64,000 bases of DNA from UBA10649 sp963755335 (GCA_963755335.1 CAVWJW010000008.1:1488001-1552000); one strand, 5' to 3'; shown: positions 7,503 through 19,138, numbered from the stretch's first letter. Translations and numbers: made by a program. The notes: generated from the sequence alone by a model not told the origin.

Positions 7503-8288
7503 ATGCTGGGACTGCTCCGAACGCGCCGCTGGCTGGGGTTCACCGTCACGGTGGTCCTCACCATCATCGCGTTCGGGCTGCTGAGCCTGTGGCAGTGGCA
7601 CCGCGCCGACGACAAGCGGGCCCAGCGCATCGAGCTGCAGACGGCCATCGCCGCCCCACCCGCTCCCCTCGGATCGCTGGCCCTGCCCCCGGGCGGAGCC
7701 ATCACCCCCAGGGACGAGTGGCGGCACGTGGCCGTCACCGGAACCTACGATCCCGCCAGCCAGGTTCTCGTGCGGAAGCGACCGCTCGATGCGCGGAACG
7801 GCTTCTGGGTGATGACCGCCCTCCGCGAGGCGAGCGGACGACTGGTCTGGATCAATCGCGGCTGGCTGCCGACAGCCGGCGACGCGCTGTCCACGCCCGC
7901 GACGCCGCCTGCGCCCAGCGGAACGGTGAGCGTCTCGGGGTACCTGAGGCCGTTCGAGGACGCCGACGCCCACTCCAACGACGGCCTGCCGGCCGGGCAG
8001 GTCTACGCGCCTGCGCCTGCGGCGCTGCCGGGTGATGCGGCGGAGTTCCCCGGCTACGTGCAGCTCCAGGAGTCCACGCCGGCCCAGGATGGCCTGGTCG
8101 CCCTGCCCCTGCCCGAGGTCGACGAGAGCCGCAACGTCTCCTATGCGGTGCAGTGGCTGCTCTTCGCCGCCGTGGCGATCGGCGGCTGGTTCTTCTTCCT
8201 GCGCCGCGAGGCCAAGGAGGACGCCGAGCGGGCAGCCGCGGGAGCCGCGCCGGCCACCTCGACCACGACGTCGACCACGACCGGCTAA
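7503..8288 (+). CDS. SURF1 family cytochrome oxidase biogenesis protein
   Basis: A 261-residue membrane protein of the SURF1/Shy1 family, which helps insert heme A into cytochrome c oxidase subunit I. The topology is diagnostic: an N-terminal membrane helix (about 9-31) ending in the conserved LSLWQWHRADDK segment, a large periplasmic domain containing the WRHVAVTGTYDP and VWINRGWLP motifs, and a C-terminal helix (about 213-231) preceded by NVSYAVQW. A Thr/Ser-rich tail (TSTTTSTTTG) ends the protein. Consistent with this role, heme A synthesis genes ctaA and ctaB lie about 13 kb away in the window. It is convergent with the ABC exporter gene; the two ends overlap by 4 bp. Confidence 0.93.
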   Translation: MLGLLRTRRWLGFTVTVVLTIIAFGLLSLWQWHRADDKRAQRIELQTAIAAPPAPLGSLALPPGGAITPRDEWRHVAVTGTYDPASQVLVRKRPLDARNGFWVMTALREASGRLVWINRGWLPTAGDALSTPATPPAPSGTVSVSGYLRPFEDADAHSNDGLPAGQVYAPAPAALPGDAAEFPGYVQLQESTPAQDGLVALPLPEVDESRNVSYAVQWLLFAAVAIGGWFFFLRREAKEDAERAAAGAAPATSTTTSTTTG

Positions 8289-10176
8289 ACGTCAGCCGGG
8301 ACCGGGGAGCCCTCCTCGAACTGCGTGCGGTACAGGTCGTTGTAGACGCCGCCGGCCGCGAGCAGCTGATCGTGGGTCCCGCGCTCGACGACCCGCCCAC
8401 CGTCAATGACAAGGATCTGGTCAGCGCGCCGAACGGTGCTGAGCCGGTGGGCGATCACGACTGACGTGCGGCCCGTCGAGCGCATTGTCCAGCGCCCGCG
8501 ACACGGCGGCCTCGCTTTCGCTGTCGAGGTGGGCCGTCGCCTCGTCGAGGACCACCACACGCGGTCCCTTGAGGAGGAGCCGCGCCAGCGCGATGCGCTG
8601 CTTCTCCCCTCCGGACAGCCGATGCCCGCGATCGCCGACGACGGTGTCGAGGCCGTCCGGCAGGGCAGCGATGAGGTTCCCGATCTGAGCGGCGTCACAG
8701 GCGGCGAGGAGCTCGGCCTCGGTGGCCTCCGGGCGTGCGTAGACAAGGTTCGCCCGGATGGTGTCGTGGAACAGGTGCGAGTCCTGGGTGACGACGCCGA
8801 TGCCCTGGCGCAGCGATCCGAGCGTGGCCTCGCGCACGTCCAGGCCGCCGATGCGGATCGAGCCGCCGGTGACGTCATAGAGCCGCGACAGCAGCGCGGT
8901 GGTCGTCGTCTTGCCCGCGCCCGACGGGCCCACCAGCGCGGTCATGGTGCCCGCGGGCGCGTAGAAGGTGACCCCGGTGAGCACGTCGTCGCCGCCCTGA
9001 GCCCGGGTCTCCTCCCGGGCGACCGACTCCAGGGAGGCAAGCGAGACCTCGCCGGCGGTCGGGTACCGGAAGGTCACGCCGGTGAACTCCACCGACAGCG
9101 GACCCGTCCGGGAGCGCCTTGGCATCGGGAGCCTCGACGACCATCGGCATGAGGTCGAGCACCTCGAAGACGCGCTCGAAGCTGACCAGGGCGGTCATGA
9201 CGTCGACACGGACGTTCGAGAGCGACGTCAGCGGCCCGTACAGCTGTGCCAGCAGCCCGACCAGGGCCAGCAGCGTGCCGAGGGTGAGCGTGCCGCTGAT
9301 GACGAGGTTGCCGCCGAGTCCGTACACGATCGCGGTGGCGAGCGCGGCGACCAACGTCAGCGCGGTGAAGAACCACCGGTTGGCCATCGCCATGCGCACG
9401 CCGATGTCGCGCACGCGGGCCGCCTTCGACGAGAAGTTCTCCGCCTCGTCCTCCGGTCGCCCGAAGAGCTTGACGAGCAGGGCGCCGGCGACGTTGAAGC
9501 GCTCGGTCATCTGGGTGCTCATGTCGGCATTCAGTGTCATCTGCTCGCGGGTCATGGCCTGCAGCCGACGGCCCATCCAGCGCGCCGGCAGCAGGAACAG
9601 CGGCACGAGCAGCAGGGACACGAGCGTCACCTGCCACGACAGGATGAACATCGCCGTGAGGACGATGGCCAGGGAGATGAGGTTGCCCAGCACGCCACCG
9701 AGCGTCGACGTGAAGGCCTGCTGCGCACCGATCACGTCGCTGTTGAGGCGCGAGATCAGGGCACCGGTCTGAGCGCGGGTGAAGAACGCCACCGACTGCC
9801 GCTGGACGTGGTCGTACACCTCGGTGCGCAGGTCGTAGATCAGCCCCTCGCCGATGCGCGACGAGAACCAGCGGCCGAGCAGTCCCAGGCCCGCGTCGAG
9901 GACGGCGAGCAGCGCGATGATCAGCGCCATCACCGTGACGACCTGGCGGTTGCCCTGCTGGATTCCGTCGTCGACGAGCCGCGGGATCATCAGCGGCTGC
10001 GCCACGCTGAGGAGGGACACGAAGACCAAGGTGATGAGGAACAGGATGATCAGGGTCCGGTACTTGCGCGCATAGCCGAGGATCCGTCGGACGAGGGCCC
10101 GATTGACCTTCTTGGACGACACCGACCGGTCGCGTGTCATCGACCGGTACATCTGCCACGAGTTGTCCACTGCCAT
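8285..10176 (-). CDS. ABC exporter, fused permease-ATPase (two frame breaks)
   Basis: Half-transporter of the ABCB/lipid-drug exporter type: about six membrane helices in residues 40-330, then a nucleotide-binding domain with Walker A GPSGAGKTT, the LSGGEKQR signature, Walker B VVVLDEAT and switch HRLST. As sequenced the frame breaks twice. A CCC run at 9103-9105 (GGG on the coding strand) and another at 8472-8474 each need one base fewer; removing them gives an uninterrupted 629-residue protein whose joins read LPDGPLSVEF and LDGRTSVVIAH. No second half-transporter is adjacent, so it probably forms a homodimer. It starts 1 bp after the stop of the enoyl-CoA hydratase-like gene. Substrate unknown. 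I treat the breaks as sequence errors. Confidence 0.88.
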
Positions 10177-10177
10177 G

Positions 10178-10957
10178 TCATCCCCCCATCAGGGCGCGCA
10201 GGTCGGCGAGTCGACGCATCTGCGCGGAGCGCTCCCGGGCGGTCTGGTCCATCGCCGTATCGGCGCCGTCGAGCAGCGCCTTCAGCTCGGCCACGGCGCT
10301 GGGCATGGCTGCCTTCATCGGCGCCAGCATGGCTGTGACGAACGCCTCCCAGTCGGCGGCCGGGACCTCGGCCAGGGCGATACCGAGCCGCACGGCCTCG
10401 TCCGCCTCGACGAAGCGGCCGCTCGCGCAGATCTCCAGCGCCCGGCTGTAGCCGACCCTCGACACCAGGGGCGCGGTGCCACCCAGGTCGGGCACGAGGC
10501 CGAGCGACGTCTCGCGCATCGCCAGCTTGGCGTCGTCGGCAACGATCATGAAGTCGCAGGCGAGGGCGAGCTGGAAGCCAGCGCCGATCGCATGCCCCTG
10601 AACGAGCGCGATCGTCAGCTGAGGAACATGACGCCACCAGGTGAACGCTGCCTGGGCTTCGCGGATGAACAGCTCGATGCGCTCGTCGGGGAACCCGGCA
10701 AGCGTCAGCAGGGACTCCTCCCCCGGCACCCCCTCCGGCGTGAGCATGCGCCGATCAAGACCGGCGGAGAAGCTGACGCCCGCACCGACCAGGACGACGG
10801 CGCGATCGCTCGGAGTCAGGAGGTCGGGGATGGCTGCCAGGCGCCGCCACGTGGCAGGGGTCTGCGCATTGCGCGACTCAGGGGTGCACAGGGTCACGCG
10901 GACGACGTCGTCGTCGCGCTCCACCTGAACGCCGTCCAGAAGTCCGAGCTCGGTCAT
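10178..10957 (-). CDS. Enoyl-CoA hydratase/isomerase family protein
   Basis: Crotonase-fold protein of 259 residues. Oxyanion-hole elements are visible as SFSAGLDRRM (near 60-70) and the GHAIGAGFQLALACDF block (near 120-135), followed by ETSLGLVPDLGGT. The second catalytic glutamate of classical hydratases is expected in the first part of that last motif; here the region reads MRETSLGLVPD, so hydratase, isomerase and other crotonase reactions all remain possible. The ATG is chosen because it follows GAAGGAG by 6-7 nt; the longer frame upstream overlaps the ABC-F stop region and has no family similarity. Acyl-CoA substrate unknown. Confidence 0.88.
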   Translation of the reverse strand: MTELGLLDGVQVERDDDVVRVTLCTPESRNAQTPATWRRLAAIPDLLTPSDRAVVLVGAGVSFSAGLDRRMLTPEGVPGEESLLTLAGFPDERIELFIREAQAAFTWWRHVPQLTIALVQGHAIGAGFQLALACDFMIVADDAKLAMRETSLGLVPDLGGTAPLVSRVGYSRALEICASGRFVEADEAVRLGIALAEVPAADWEAFVTAMLAPMKAAMPSAVAELKALLDGADTAMDQTARERSAQMRRLADLRALMGG

Positions 10958-10988
10958 GCGCACTCCTTCACCGGGTGCCCATCGGGCA

Positions 10989-12587
<1,599 letters not shown>

Positions 12588-12616
12588 CGTTGAGGCAGTC
12601 TACAAGCCCCTGCTCG

Positions 12617-12931
12617 TCAGACGTTGAAGCCGAGGGCGCGCAGCATCTCGCGACCGTCGTCGGTGATCTTGTCGGGACCCCACGGCGGCATCCACACCCA
12701 GTTGATGCGGAAGTCGTCGACCACGCCGGTGAGCGCCGCCCGGGTCTGGTCCTCGATGACGTCGGTGAGCGGGCAGGCCGCCGACGTGAGCGTCATGTCG
12801 ACCGTGGCGATGTTCCCGTCGTCGACGGCAACGCCGTACACCAGGCCCAGGTCGACCACGTTGATCCCCAGCTCAGGATCGACCACGTCCATCATCGCCT
12901 CGATGACCTGATCCTCTGTTGCCACGCTCAT
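12617..12931 (-). CDS. sufT: SufT-like MIP18/DUF59 iron-sulfur assembly protein
   Basis: A 104-residue MIP18-family (DUF59) protein, involved in maturation or transfer of Fe-S clusters. The family motif DPELGINVVDLGLVYG is at residues 18-33, and the conserved cysteine lies in TSAACPLTD near residue 54. The WVWMPPWGPDKITDDGREMLRALGF ending is characteristic of SUF-linked members in actinobacteria and is also shared by PaaD-like proteins. It is the last gene of the SUF operon and its start overlaps the end of sufU by 4 bp, which supports the SufT assignment over a phenylacetate role. Confidence 0.9.
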   Translation of the reverse strand: MSVATEDQVIEAMMDVVDPELGINVVDLGLVYGVAVDDGNIATVDMTLTSAACPLTDVIEDQTRAALTGVVDDFRINWVWMPPWGPDKITDDGREMLRALGFNV

Positions 12932-13399
12932 GCTCCAGCCTTCCCGTCGTCAGTTGCGTCCGCCACTATCCCGGCCCGCACCTCGGCGTCCTGCAGCGCC
13001 ATCCAGGGCAGCAGTGCGCACTTGATGCGTGCGGGGTACTTCGCCACGCCCACGAAGGCGATGCCGTCGCCGAGGAGGTCCTCGTCCGGCTCGGCCGCGC
13101 CCTTGCTGTGCATCATCTGCACGAAGCCGGCGCGCACCTCGCTGGCGCGGTCGGGGCCCTCGCCGGTGAGGAGCTCGGACATCACGCTGGCGCTCGCCTG
13201 CGAGATCGAGCAGCCCTGTCCCTCGTAGCCGAGCACGAGATGGCCCTGATCGTCCGCGGGCCACCTGGACGGTGACCTCGTCGCCGCAGGTGGGATTGAC
13301 CTGATGAGACTCACCCTCCGGCGCCGCCAGCAGTTGTCTGCCGCGCGGGTGCTTGTAGTGATCCAGGATGATGTCCTGGTACAACGACTCGACGTTCAC
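12928..13399 (-). CDS. sufU: SufU Fe-S scaffold/sulfur-transfer protein (one frame break)
   Basis: Zinc-dependent partner of SufS that accepts persulfide sulfur. The N-terminal LYQDIILDHYKHPRG motif is the family hallmark. The three zinc/acceptor cysteines are seen in PTCGDE, GCSIS and IKCALLPW. The frame breaks at a GGG run, 13258-13260 (CCC on the coding strand); one base fewer joins VTVQVA to ADDQGH and gives 156 residues, the normal SufU length. The GTG start follows directly on the sufS stop. Treated as a sequence error because the protein is otherwise complete and the operon is normally essential in actinobacteria. Confidence 0.9.
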
Positions 13400-13400
13400 G

Positions 13401-14679
13401 TCACACCCCGAAGAATTCCTGTGCGGCGAGGATGCCCTCGACCGCGACGTCGATGTCAGCCGTGTCGTTGTAGATGTATGGCGAGATCCGCGTCGTGGCC
13501 GGAACACCGAAGCGACGGCACGTCGGCCAGGCGCAGTGGTGCCCCACGCGGACCGCCACTCCCCTGTCGTCGAGGAACTGCCCGACGTCATGGGGGTGCA
13601 GCCCGTCGACGACGAACGAGACAGCACTTCCTCGGTCGGTGTTCTCGGTGGGACCGATGATCCGCACCCCGCGAAGCGCGGCGAGCACCTCCAGCGCGTA
13701 GCCGGCGAGGGCGTGCTCGTGCGCCGCGACGTTGTCCATCCCGAGGTCGTCGAGGTAGCGCGTCGCTGCAGCCAGCCCGACGGCCTGAGCCACCATGGGA
13801 GTTCCTGCCTCGAACCGCTTCGGCGGGAGCGCGTACGTGCTGTGCTCCATGAAGACGGTCTCGATCATCGAGCCGCCCGAGATGAACGGCGGCATGGCCT
13901 CGAGGATCTCGGTACGCCCCCAGAGCACGCCGATGCCGGTGGGTCCCAGCATCTTGTGACCGGTCCAGGCGACGAGATCGGCCCCGAGCAGCCCCACGTC
14001 GACGGGCATGTGCGGCACGGACTGTGATGCGTCGACGACGCCGATGGCGCCGACGCCGTGCGCCCGCTCCATGATCGCGCGTCACCGGGTTGACGGTGCC
14101 GAGGATGTTGGACTGGTGGACGACGGAGACGACCCGTGTCGTGTCGTCGATCACCCGATCGAGTCCGTCGAGGTCGAGACGGCCGTCGTCGGTCAGGCCG
14201 ATCCACCGCAGCTCGACGCCGGTCTTGGCGCAGACCTCCTGCCACGGCACGAGATTCGCGTGATGCTCCATCTGTGTCACGACGATGGAGTCACCAGGGT
14301 GCAGCACGAACCGCGGATCCATCTCCGCCCCGTGCGCCGCCTTGGCCGTCGCGTTCGAGAAGGCATAGGCAGCGAGGTTGAGGCTCTCGGTCGAGTTCTT
14401 GGTGAAGACGATGTCGTCGGACTGCGCACTCACGAACGCCGCGACCTGGGCGCGAGCGTTCTCGTACGCCTCGGTCGCCTCCTCGGCCAGCTGGTGCGCG
14501 CCGCGGTGGACTCCGGCGTTGCTCGTCTCGTAGAACGTCCGCTCGGCGTCGAGCACCGCCGTCGGCTTCTGGCTCGTGGCGCCGCTGTCGAGGTACACCA
14601 GCGGTCGTTCACCGCGCACGGTCCTGCTCAGGATCGGGAAGTCCTTCCGGATCCTGTCGACGTCGAGTGGCTGGGTCAC
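13401..14679 (-). CDS. sufS: Cysteine desulfurase SufS (one frame break)
   Basis: PLP enzyme that releases sulfur from cysteine as a persulfide for cluster assembly. The N-terminal half contains YLDSGATSQKP and VTQMEHHANLVPW. The C-terminal half contains the PLP lysine in TGHKM, the catalytic cysteine in HHCAWP and the RISPYIYND ending. A single extra base near 14077-14081 separates the halves; removal joins NPVT to AIMERAHG and gives 425 residues, as expected for group II desulfurases. The GTG start has AGGAG 4-5 nt upstream. It lies 7 bp after sufC. Confidence 0.92.
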
Positions 14680-14686
14680 GATGCTC

Positions 14687-15448
14687 CTACGCGCTCGCTG
14701 CCGTGACGTAGCGCTCGTAGCCCTCCGCCTCGAGAACGTCGGCCAGCTCGGGCCCGCCCGTCTCGACGATGCGGCCGTCGACGAACACGTAGACGACGTC
14801 AGGCGCGATGTAGCGCAGGATGCGCGTGTAGTGGGTGATCAGCAGGACGCCGCCACCGGTCGACTCCTTGTAGGCATTGACCCCCTCGGACACGATCCGC
14901 AGTGCGTCGACGTCGAGACCAGAGTCGGTCTCGTCGAGAATCGCGATCTTCGGCTGGAGCAGCGAGAGCTGCAGTATCTCGTGACGCTTCTTCTCGCCGC
15001 CGGAGAAGCCCTCGTTCACGTTGCGCTCGGCGAAGGCGGGGTCCATCTGCAGCGCAGCCATGGACTCCTTCATCTCCTTGATCCACAGGCGCAGCTTGGG
15101 GGCCTCGCCGCGGACCGCCGTCGCCGACGTGCGCAGGAAGTTGGAGACGGAGACTCCGGGCACCTCGGTGGGGTACTGCATCGCCAGGAAGAGGCCGGCG
15201 CGTGCTCGCTGGTCGACGCTCATGGCCAGGACGTCCTCACCGTCGAGGGTGATCGTGCCGGAGGTCACGGTGTACTTCGGGTGGCCGGCGATCACGTACG
15301 CGAGCGTGGACTTTCCGGAGCCGTTGGGGCCCATGACCGCCGCAGTGCGCCCTGACTCGACCGTCAGTGTGACGCCGCGCAGGATCTCGCGCGGACCGTT
15401 ATCGGTGGTGACGGATGCGTGGACGTCCGTGATGACAAGCGAGCTCAT
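14687..15448 (-). CDS. sufC: SufC ATPase of the SufBCD complex
   Basis: ABC-type ATPase (253 residues) that drives cluster assembly on SufB-SufD. Walker A GPNGSGKST is at about residues 39-47, the signature appears in the SufC-specific form FSGGEKKRHEILQ, Walker B is AILDETDSGLD (the family has DETDSGLD instead of DEPT), and the switch histidine is in ITHYTRIL. The frame is intact. It lies between the Rieske gene (25 bp upstream) and sufS (7 bp downstream). Confidence 0.97.
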   Translation of the reverse strand: MSSLVITDVHASVTTDNGPREILRGVTLTVESGRTAAVMGPNGSGKSTLAYVIAGHPKYTVTSGTITLDGEDVLAMSVDQRARAGLFLAMQYPTEVPGVSVSNFLRTSATAVRGEAPKLRLWIKEMKESMAALQMDPAFAERNVNEGFSGGEKKRHEILQLSLLQPKIAILDETDSGLDVDALRIVSEGVNAYKESTGGGVLLITHYTRILRYIAPDVVYVFVDGRIVETGGPELADVLEAEGYERYVTAASA

Positions 15449-15473
15449 GATTCCTCTGTTCGGTGAGTGGTGG

Positions 15474-15830
15474 TCACTGGCCGGGGGCCGACATGGTGGC
15501 GCGGATAGGGGTGGGATCGATCTCGATGACGGCTTCGTCGTCCTCGCCGACCACGCGCAGGTCGTACGTAGCGACAGGCGCGATCGCGGGCAGGCTCAGG
15601 GGCACCCCGGTGCGCAGGTCGAATGCCGAGCCGTGGAGCCAGCACTCGATGGTGCAGCCGTCGATCTCGCCGTCGGCCAACGACACATCCGCATGCGAGC
15701 AGCGGTCATTGATCGCGAAGAAACCCTCAGGCGCGTGGACGATGGCAATCGCGGTGCCGTCGACGGTGACCCGCTTGGCGCGATTCACCGGCACGTCACC
15801 AGCGAGGCAGGCCAGCACGAACGCGCTCAC
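15474..15830 (-). CDS. Rieske-type [2Fe-2S] ferredoxin
   Basis: Small 118-residue Rieske protein of the non-heme-iron oxygenase ferredoxin type. Both cluster motifs are present: CSH (the C-x-H pair in NDRCSHADVS) and C-x2-H in CWLHGSAFD. It lies inside the SUF operon between sufD and sufC, overlapping the sufD stop by 4 bp. That is the usual place for a Rieske gene in actinobacterial SUF operons, so a role in electron supply to Fe-S assembly is plausible but not proven. Confidence 0.93.
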   Translation of the reverse strand: MSAFVLACLAGDVPVNRAKRVTVDGTAIAIVHAPEGFFAINDRCSHADVSLADGEIDGCTIECWLHGSAFDLRTGVPLSLPAIAPVATYDLRVVGEDDEAVIEIDPTPIRATMSAPGQ

Positions 15831-16962
15831 TCCTCGTCACCCGCCTCGCTGACGGACTCCATGCCGAGCCTGTTGCTGATGCGCGCCATCATGCGCTCGC
15901 GCCACTCGGGTGACGGTATCCGGGCCAGCACGTCGACGAAGAAGCCGCGGACGACCAGCTGCCGGGCGGTGCGCTCGGGAATCCCGCGCGACTGCAGGTA
16001 GAACAGCTGCTCGTCGTCGAACCGGCCGGTCGCCGAGGCGTGGCCGGCGCTCACGATGTCGCCGGTCTCGAGCTCGAGGTTGGGCACCGAGTCGGCTCGC
16101 GGACCGTCGGTGAGCAGGAGGTTGCGGTTCATCTCATAGGTGTCGGTGCCCGTGGCCGTGGGCCGCACGAGCACGTCGCCGATCCACACCGTGTGCGCGC
16201 CCTGGCCCGACAGCGCGCCCTTGTAGACGACGTTGCTCGAGCAGTGCGGCAGCGCGTGCTCGACGAAGATCCGGTGCTCGAGGTACTGGTCGCCTTCGGC
16301 GAGGAACGCGCCCAGCAGCTCGGCGCTGGCCGCCCGCGCCGAGATAGGAGACGGAGGGCAGCATGCGGACGATGCGTCCGCCCAGGGTCGCGACGGCGCC
16401 GACGAACCGCGCATCGCGATCGATGTCGGCGTGCCACTGCCACAGGTGGATGTTCGATGCCGGGCCGTCGAGGACGGACACGCACGGTGAGCTCCGCGCC
16501 GGGCTCCACGTGGGTGACGATCGATCCGCTCACGTCGACGGAGGCGTCGTGCACGAGGATGACCGTCGCACGCGAGTGGCGGCCCACGCGGATGTCGATC
16601 AGGCCGTAGCAATGGGCCGCGTCACCGCGGAGCTCGACGACGATCGGCTCGTCCACGAGCTCCTCATCGGCGACGCGAACGCGAACGGCAGTTCGGACAC
16701 CGGCGCGCGCCACCGCCGACGGCCGGTCGGTCGGCAGCCAGGCCGTCGTGTCGGCGTCGTCGACATCGACCACGCTGACGTGGCCCGACGGCGCGGCCGC
16801 GAGGGATCCCGCCAGAGGGTCGAGCTCCATGAACCACGACAGCTCGGAGACGGGCGTGAAGCGCCATTCCTCCTCACGGCCATGCGGGACGGCGAAGTCA
16901 TCGATCCTCGATGACGCGACCCGGGGCGCGTGGTCGGTCGGAGGGGCTTGCAGAACGGTCAA
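15827..16962 (-). CDS. sufD: SufD scaffold subunit (two frame breaks)
   Basis: Subunit of the SufBC2D scaffold. The N-terminal part contains GREEEWRFTPVSEL, the middle SNIHLWQWHAD, and the C-terminal part EHRIFVEHALPHCSSNVVYKG and AGHASATGRFDDEQLFYLQSRG, all SufD landmarks. Two extra bases break the frame. One is a G at about 16482 (joins ELTV to VSVLDG), the other is in the CC at 16330-16331 (joins LGAGA to SAELLG). Corrected length is 377 residues. The start is a TTG whose last bases overlap the TGA of sufB (TTGA), following GGAAGG. This is a rare start codon but the only one fitting the N-terminus. Confidence 0.9.
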
Positions 16963-18380
16963 CCCACTGCACCTTCCATCTGGAGCTCGATAAGGCGGTT
17001 GAGCTCGAGGGCGTACTCCATCGGCAGTTCCCGCGCGATCGGCTCGATGAAGCCGCGCACGATCATCGCCATCGACTCCTCTTCCGAGAGGCCGCGCGAC
17101 ATCAGGTAGAACAGCTGATCCTCGCTGATCTTCGACACCGTCGCCTCGTGACCCATCGAGACGTCGTCCTCGCGGACGTCGACGTACGGGTACGTGTCGG
17201 ATCGGGAGATGTCGTCGACGAGGAGCGCGTCGCACCGCACGGTGCTGCGCGAGCCGTGCGCACCCTCGAGGATCTGGACGAGGCCGCGGTACGAGGTGCG
17301 TCCGCCGCCGCGGGCGACCGACTTGGAGATGATGTTCGACGACGTGTTGGGGGCGGCATGCACCATCTTCGAGCCTGCGTCCTGGTGCTGGCCCTCGCCG
17401 GCGAAGGCGATCGAGAGGGTCTCGCCCTTGGCATGCTCGCCGGTGAGCCACACGGCGGGGTACTTCATGGTGACCTTCGAGCCGAGGTTGCCGTCGATCC
17501 ACTCCATGGTGGCGCCGGCGTGGGCCACTGCTCGCTTGGTGACCAGGTTGTAGACGTTGTTCGACCAGTTCTGGATCGTCGTGTAGCGGCACCGTGCGCC
17601 CTTGCGCACGATGATCTCCACGACCGCGGAGTGCAGCGAGTCGCTCGAGTAGATCGGTGCCGTGCAGCCTTCGACGTAGTGCACGTAGGCGTCCTCGTCG
17701 ACGATGATCAGCGTGCGCTCGAACTGGCCCATGTTCTCGGTGTTGATGCGGAAGTAGGCCTGCAGCGGGATCTCGACGTTGACGCCCTTGGGGACGTAGA
17801 TGAACGAGCCACCCGACCACACGGCGGTGTTGAGGGCCGCGAACTTGTTGTCGCCGGGCGGGATCACCGAGCCGAAGAACTCCTTGAAGACGTCCTCGTG
17901 CTCGCGCAGCGCCGTGTCGGTGTCGAGGAACAGGACGCCCTGCTCCTCGAGGTCCTCGCGGATCTTGTGGTAGACGACCTCGGACTCGTACTGCGCGGCG
18001 ACACCCGCGACGAGGCGCTGCTTCTCCGCCTCCGGGATGCCCAGCCGGTCGTAGGTGTTCTTGATGTCGTCGGGCAGGTCCTCCCAGCTGTCGGCCTGCT
18101 TCTCGGTGGACCGCACGAAGTACTTGATGTTGTCGAAGTCGATGCCACCGAGGTCGGAGCCCCAGGTCGGCATCGGCTTCTTGAAGAACAGCCGCAGGGC
18201 CTTCAGCCGCATCTGCAGCATCCAGTCGGGCTCGTTCTTGCGCGCCGAGATGTCGCGCACGACGTCCTCGTTCAGGCCACGACGCGCGTTCGCCCCCGCG
18301 GTGTCGAGGTCGCGCCAGCCGTACTCGTATCGTCCGATGTCGTCGATCGACGCGGCCGTCTCCTGCGCAGCACTGCTCAT
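16959..18380 (-). CDS. sufB: SufB scaffold subunit
   Basis: Main scaffold subunit of SufBC2D, 473 residues, intact. Family landmarks include the N-terminal YEYGWRDLDTAGANARRGLNE region, WMLQMRLKALRLF, the EGCTAPIYSSDSLHSAVVE block with the conserved cysteine that initiates cluster assembly, and the C-terminal SRGLSEEESMAMIVRGF. The ATG overlaps the TGA of sufR (ATGA), so the repressor and scaffold are translationally coupled. No intein is present, unlike in several mycobacterial SufB proteins. Confidence 0.97.
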   Translation of the reverse strand: MSSAAQETAASIDDIGRYEYGWRDLDTAGANARRGLNEDVVRDISARKNEPDWMLQMRLKALRLFFKKPMPTWGSDLGGIDFDNIKYFVRSTEKQADSWEDLPDDIKNTYDRLGIPEAEKQRLVAGVAAQYESEVVYHKIREDLEEQGVLFLDTDTALREHEDVFKEFFGSVIPPGDNKFAALNTAVWSGGSFIYVPKGVNVEIPLQAYFRINTENMGQFERTLIIVDEDAYVHYVEGCTAPIYSSDSLHSAVVEIIVRKGARCRYTTIQNWSNNVYNLVTKRAVAHAGATMEWIDGNLGSKVTMKYPAVWLTGEHAKGETLSIAFAGEGQHQDAGSKMVHAAPNTSSNIISKSVARGGGRTSYRGLVQILEGAHGSRSTVRCDALLVDDISRSDTYPYVDVREDDVSMGHEATVSKISEDQLFYLMSRGLSEEESMAMIVRGFIEPIARELPMEYALELNRLIELQMEGAVG

Positions 18381-19063
18381 GCCGGCACCTTTCCGAAAGC
18401 GCCGCCGTGGGCGGGCGCGTGGGTGGACTCGTTCGGGATGACTGCGGTGCAGACCTCGTCGCCGTGCGCGAGCGTGGCCAGGCGGGTGACGTGCCGACCC
18501 AGCACGCGGCCGAGTGCCTCGGTCTCGGCCTCGCACAGGATCGGGAACTCACGGGCGGCGTCGACGACGGGGCAGTTGTGCTGGCACAGCTGGACGGCCA
18601 CCGCGCCGAGCGGCTCGACCTGGGCGGCGTAGCCGGCTCGGGTCAGCGCCTCGGCGACCTCGGTCGGAGAGGCATGGCCGCCCAGGCCGGGGCCGGCGGC
18701 GGCCGCCGCGAGCTTGTCGGCCCGGCGGTTCGCGAACGCGTGCACCGCGTCGTCGCCGAACTCCGTGGACATGAAGCGCAGGGCCGACAGCGCGAGGTCG
18801 TCGTAGGCGGAGTCGCAGGCGGCCCGGCCGCGGGCGGTCAACGAGAAGACCATGCCGGGTCGGCCCCGGCCTCGCTTGGGCGTGGGACCGTAGGGGGCGC
18901 GCTCCTGGCCGACGACCAGACCGGCGTCGATGAGGGCGGTCAGGTGCTTGCGGACGCCGGTGGTGGTCAGGCCGACGGTCTCCGCCAGATCGGAGGCGGT
19001 CGACGGCCCGGTCTGCAGCAGGGCGCGCGCCACCCGCTCCGCAGCCTCTCCGGGGAATTCCAT
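18377..19063 (-). CDS. sufR: SufR-type Fe-S sensing transcriptional regulator
   Basis: A 228-residue regulator with an N-terminal winged helix-turn-helix (about 12-75; SDLAETVGLTTTGVRKHLTAL is the recognition part). A C-terminal cysteine cluster, C-x3-C-x12-C in the segment from VQLCQHNC to ILCEAE, matches the cluster-binding region of SufR/Rv1460 proteins. In those, holo-SufR represses the suf operon and loss of the cluster derepresses it. It is the first gene of the SUF operon and coupled to sufB, the usual autoregulatory layout. No Shine-Dalgarno precedes the ATG; a -35/-10 pair 5-34 bp upstream implies a leaderless message. Confidence 0.93.
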   Translation of the reverse strand: MEFPGEAAERVARALLQTGPSTASDLAETVGLTTTGVRKHLTALIDAGLVVGQERAPYGPTPKRGRGRPGMVFSLTARGRAACDSAYDDLALSALRFMSTEFGDDAVHAFANRRADKLAAAAAGPGLGGHASPTEVAEALTRAGYAAQVEPLGAVAVQLCQHNCPVVDAAREFPILCEAETEALGRVLGRHVTRLATLAHGDEVCTAVIPNESTHAPAHGGAFGKVPA

Positions 19064-19067
19064 AACC

Positions 19068-19097
19068 GTATTGTTGCGTAATTCGCGGGGACTGCAA
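19068..19097 (-). promoter_or_regulatory. Candidate suf operon promoter
   Basis: On the minus strand TTGCAG (19092-19097) and CAATAC (19068-19073) form a sigma-A-like pair with 18-bp spacing, ending 4 bp before the sufR ATG, so the transcript would begin at or near that codon. This AT-richer stretch is the likely SufR operator region, although I see no convincing palindrome. Confidence 0.5.
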
Positions 19098-19126
19098 CCG
19101 CCGGGGTCCCCCTTCCGCTGTCGGCC

Positions 19127-19132
19127 TATGCT
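19127..19132 (+). promoter_or_regulatory. -10 element for a leaderless transcript (ABC ATPase gene)
   Basis: TATGCT lies 6 nt before the GTG start at 19139, with no ribosome-binding site in between. It is back to back with the suf promoter. Confidence 0.45.
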
Positions 19133-19138
19133 CCGCAC

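Noticed and set aside
12617..12931. PaaD of phenylacetyl-CoA epoxidase
   Set aside because: The DUF59 motif is shared, but no paaABCE genes are nearby and the gene closes the SUF operon, so SufT is the better call.
19064..19090. A SufR palindromic operator
   Set aside because: The TAACCG...TTGCGTAA stretch is only partly symmetric with several mismatches; not enough to call a site.
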